A stretch of DNA of 64,000 nucleotides from NCBI GenBank assembly GCA_036250195.1, contig JAVHZZ010000003.1, forward strand, positions 336,967,875-337,031,874. Direction: 5' to 3'. Shown here piece after piece: positions 61,105-64,000 of this stretch (position 1 is its first letter; each line of letters begins with the position of its first letter). The stretch is from Mixophyes australis. Lineage: Eukaryota; Chordata; Amphibia; Anura; Limnodynastidae. A model generated the notes under the pieces. That model searched no databases, was not told the DNA's origin, and saw only the letters and a list, made by a program, of their open reading frames with translations. The position numbers and the translations under genes are program-made.

Positions 61105-61108
<4 letters not shown>

Positions 61109-62214
61109 TATATAACTTTACATAGTATTATTACATGTCCATATATGTGTACTGTTTAAGAATAGCATAATTGGTCATTATTAGTAATTACTATTCCAGT
61201 TACTATTTCAATTATGAAAAGGTTCATGTTGTGGTTATGTTTTTATTTAGAATTTTCGTAAGAAGCTCTTTCTGATGCTTATAGAACAATGAAGAGACAA
61301 ATGTAGATTTAAAGATATCATTAATAAAAATACATTTCTGTTCCACATCCGGGAAATATAGGAAGCTGGGAGTAACAGATAGTGTAAGTTTGTAGTTGCT
61401 GGATACTACAGAAGTGGCTTTGGGAAACAGCACAAATTGCTTTGTTGAGTCTAAGAGGCTCATCTATAATTCAGGCTTTTGCAGTTGAAAGGAAGATGCA
61501 AATCAAAATGTGCCAAAAAAAAAAAAAAACAGATGGGAAGGAAACAATAATTGGGTTCAGAGTATCAGAGATACGAAAAGCACCCAAGCAAGCCACAAGT
61601 GCTATACTGTGGGCTGCAATATTTTTTTGCTAATGGGACTGCAGGAATATAATGACTATGGAGTGTACATAGCTCAGCACAGGCTGGCCACTGTTGCATC
61701 AATAAAACAGAGCACACAACAATTGGTCCAATTACATTTTGAACTGTATTGGACACTTTCAGATTACTCTAATTTAATAGAATATCCTTGCATGAAATCT
61801 TGATGATATTACACTTTAGATGGTCTTTGTATCATTTTTTTCCTCACAAAAAGTAATCCATGAAAGTACAAAACATGCACTATATAGAGCTTTGCAATTT
61901 GAACAAATGCATGTGTCTGCCTAGCACAAACATAAGACATTCTTCTACATTCTGCTTTGAAAAACTGCCAACAGAAAGACAGCCGACACTACTCCTGTGG
62001 TGTTGTGGATCCAGCCAGAAATACACCTGGTGGAAAGAGTGAAAATATCACTTCAAAGTCCATTATACGACCACTCTAGGACCACCCCTTCCCCTCTTCA
62101 AACAATTAAACTTAACTACTGCTTGGTTTTGGACTCAACTGTAAAAGTGGTGGGACATTGGGACTGTTAATATATGATGATGAATAATAAGCAGCTCATC
62201 CCAACAGGTACACA
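61105..62214. other. Unassigned sequence
   Basis: An A-run (15 or more) lies near 61515. No coding or repeat ends were recognised. Confidence 0.35.
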
Positions 62215-62806
62215 AAGGTCCTCCTATTAGATCCACTCAGACCCTCTCATCAGGTCCACAAAGCTCCTCTTACCAGATCCAGCTTGATCCGTTCATCAGG
62301 TCCACAAACCTCCTCCTATCAGATAACCCTAGCTCTTTCCATCAGGTCCACAAACCTCCTCCTATCAGACAACCCTAGCTCTTCCCATCAGGTCCACAAA
62401 GCTCCTCCTATCTGATTCCCCTAGCTCTTTCCATCAGGTCCACAAAGCTTCTCCTATCAGATCCCGCTAGCTCTTCCATCAGATTCATAAAGCTCCTCCT
62501 ATCAGATCCACCCAGCCCCTCCCATCAGGTCCACAAAGCTACTATCAGATCAAACTGTATTTTATGGCCTTCCATCAAGTCCACAAAGCTACTCCTATCA
62601 GATCTCTCTAGCTCCTTCCATCAGGACCACAAACCTCCTATCAGATACACCTAGCACTTTATTTCAGGACCACAAAGCTCCTCCTATCAGATACACCTAG
62701 CTCCTTCCATCAGGACCACAAAGCTCCTCCTATCAGATCCACCTAGCTCCTTCCATCAGGACCACAAAGCTCCTCCTATCAGATTCACCTAGCTTCTTCC
62801 ATCAAA
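62215..62806. repeat. Degenerate minisatellite, 46-bp unit, about 13 copies
   Basis: The unit CTCCTCCTATCAGATCCACC then TAGCTCCTTCCATCAGG and ACCACAAAG recurs. TATCAG at 62685, 62731 and 62777 gives a period of 46. Copies diverge more than in the other arrays and some are shortened. Confidence 0.9.
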
Positions 62807-63488
62807 CGATACAAAAATTCTGCATGGTGCTGCCATCTTGGCCCTAAAATCCAGGCAATAACATTTAAAAACTGTTGCATTTGTCAAAGATAGTTCATGT
62901 ATATTAGGAACACTGTAGCATAATAATTCCATGTATTATTCTTTTACTGGAAGTCAATATTTCAAAGGACTGTGCCTCCTCCAAAATAACAAAACAATAA
63001 AGTCTGCAGATGATTCTTGTTATTAAGTGAAGCAGGGATACCACTATACGTAACAAACACTTAGTTCCACAGTCATTGCTTAATAATGGTGACTCTGGGT
63101 CCTACCTCATTCCCTGAGTATCCTAGTGTCACTACTTTCTTAGAAGCTATGGATGATACTTCAGAATATATAGAAAGCTCCCACAGTTGTCACACTAATC
63201 AAACAAAATATGCAGAGAAGTTATAGCTCATGTTACAGAAAGTGGAACTAAACTTAAAACTTATCAAAGTGATAAATGAGTATTTCATAAGGACTTTTAT
63301 CAGTTGTCCCATCTCAGTTTTTGTGTACTGGGAGCTGCCATGACAATGTGTCAGATGATGTCTTATCTAAAGTGTGCTGTGTACACTAAAAGCAGAGATT
63401 TCCCTGATAAAAAAAAGACACTCAAGTATCCTGTACTTCACATTGCTAATAATAAAACAATTTATTGTAAAAGGCAATGCCTTGAGAA
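62807..63488. other. Unassigned sequence
   Basis: No repeat or coding signal was recognised. Confidence 0.35.
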
Positions 63489-63842
63489 GTGTAACAGTGC
63501 CTCACAGCACTGGGGTCATGAGTTCGATTCCCGACCATGGCCTTATCTGTGTGGAGCTTGTATGTTCTCCCTGTGTCTGCGTGGGTTTCCTCCGGGTGCT
63601 CCGGTTTCCTCCCACACGTCAAAAACATACTGGTAGGTTAATTGGCTGCTTTCAAAACTGACCCTAGTCTCTCCCTCTCTGTCTGTCTGTCTGTGTGTGT
63701 CTGTGTGTGAGTGTGTGTCTATATTAGGGCATTTAGACTGTAAGCCCCAATAGGGCAGGGACTGATGTGAGTGAGTTCTCTGTACAGCGCTGCGGAATTA
63801 GTGGCGCTATATAAATAAATGATGATGATGATAATGATGAAC
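63489..63842 (+). mobile_element. tRNA-derived SINE, slightly 5'-truncated
   Basis: It starts at AGTGCCTCACAGCACTGGGG, so the A box is lost. It keeps GAGTTCGATTCCCGACC (an intact B box), the central block, (TGTC)n-like stretches at about 63678-63718, and the tail with (ATGATG)n. The remaining 158 bases show nothing recognisable. Confidence 0.9.
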
Positions 63843-64000
63843 AGAGTTTCACAGAAATATGGCAGCAGCCACAAGTAACTTCTGAATAAACAGAATTGTT
63901 CTGTCAACCAAAGAAGCAAAAAAATTGGATTTCATCACGTATGCTGTAACTGCAACCTGAACCCGCCACCTTCAACCCCTCAGATATTAAGCCTGTGTAA

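Overview
The window reads as nuclear DNA of a vertebrate, most likely a frog with a large, repeat-rich genome. It is AT-rich, has no operons and no long host reading frame, and is full of short non-autonomous DNA transposons. It also carries a tRNA-headed SINE ending in (TGATGA)n and pieces of L2- and L1-type LINEs. This style is familiar from anuran genomes. The species cannot be named from sequence alone.

The only host gene found is on the minus strand near the left edge. Two short exons, invisible as long reading frames, encode the first 55 residues of phospholipase C beta 4 (PLCB4). The start-codon exon is at 5633-5733 and the next coding exon at 1404-1484. Both have consensus splice sites and phase-0 junctions. 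The rest of the gene lies left of the window. Everything right of 5733 is therefore a 5'-UTR intron or upstream flank of PLCB4. No CpG-island promoter and no 5'-UTR exon could be recognised there.

The rest is repeats. (1) hAT-type MITEs are shown by 8-bp target duplications at 550-862, 4871-5409, 21860-22167, 36679-36958 and 53668-53832. (2) A snap-back MITE family with 3-bp, TTA-like duplications (PIF/Harbinger-like) has about eight copies, two of them interrupted by later insertions. (3) A tRNA-derived SINE, about 350 bp, has six or more copies on both strands. (4) An L2 LINE at 43704-45186 has an uninterrupted C-terminal reverse-transcriptase frame and shares its 3' tail with the SINE. (5) A 5'-truncated L1/Tx1-like insertion at 41088-42029 has an 18-bp target duplication. 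(6) A decayed Tc1/mariner element lies at about 52540-53190. (7) Four minisatellites have units of 64, 76, 42 and 46 bp. (8) Several (TA)n tracts occur, one pair flanking a large snap-back.

No new enzymatic or defence system was found. The points most worth checking are the hidden PLCB4 exons, the nested transposon chronology, the SINE/L2 tail sharing, the chain of palindromes at 22008-22105, and the 42-bp minisatellite that is open on both strands and imitates a gene.
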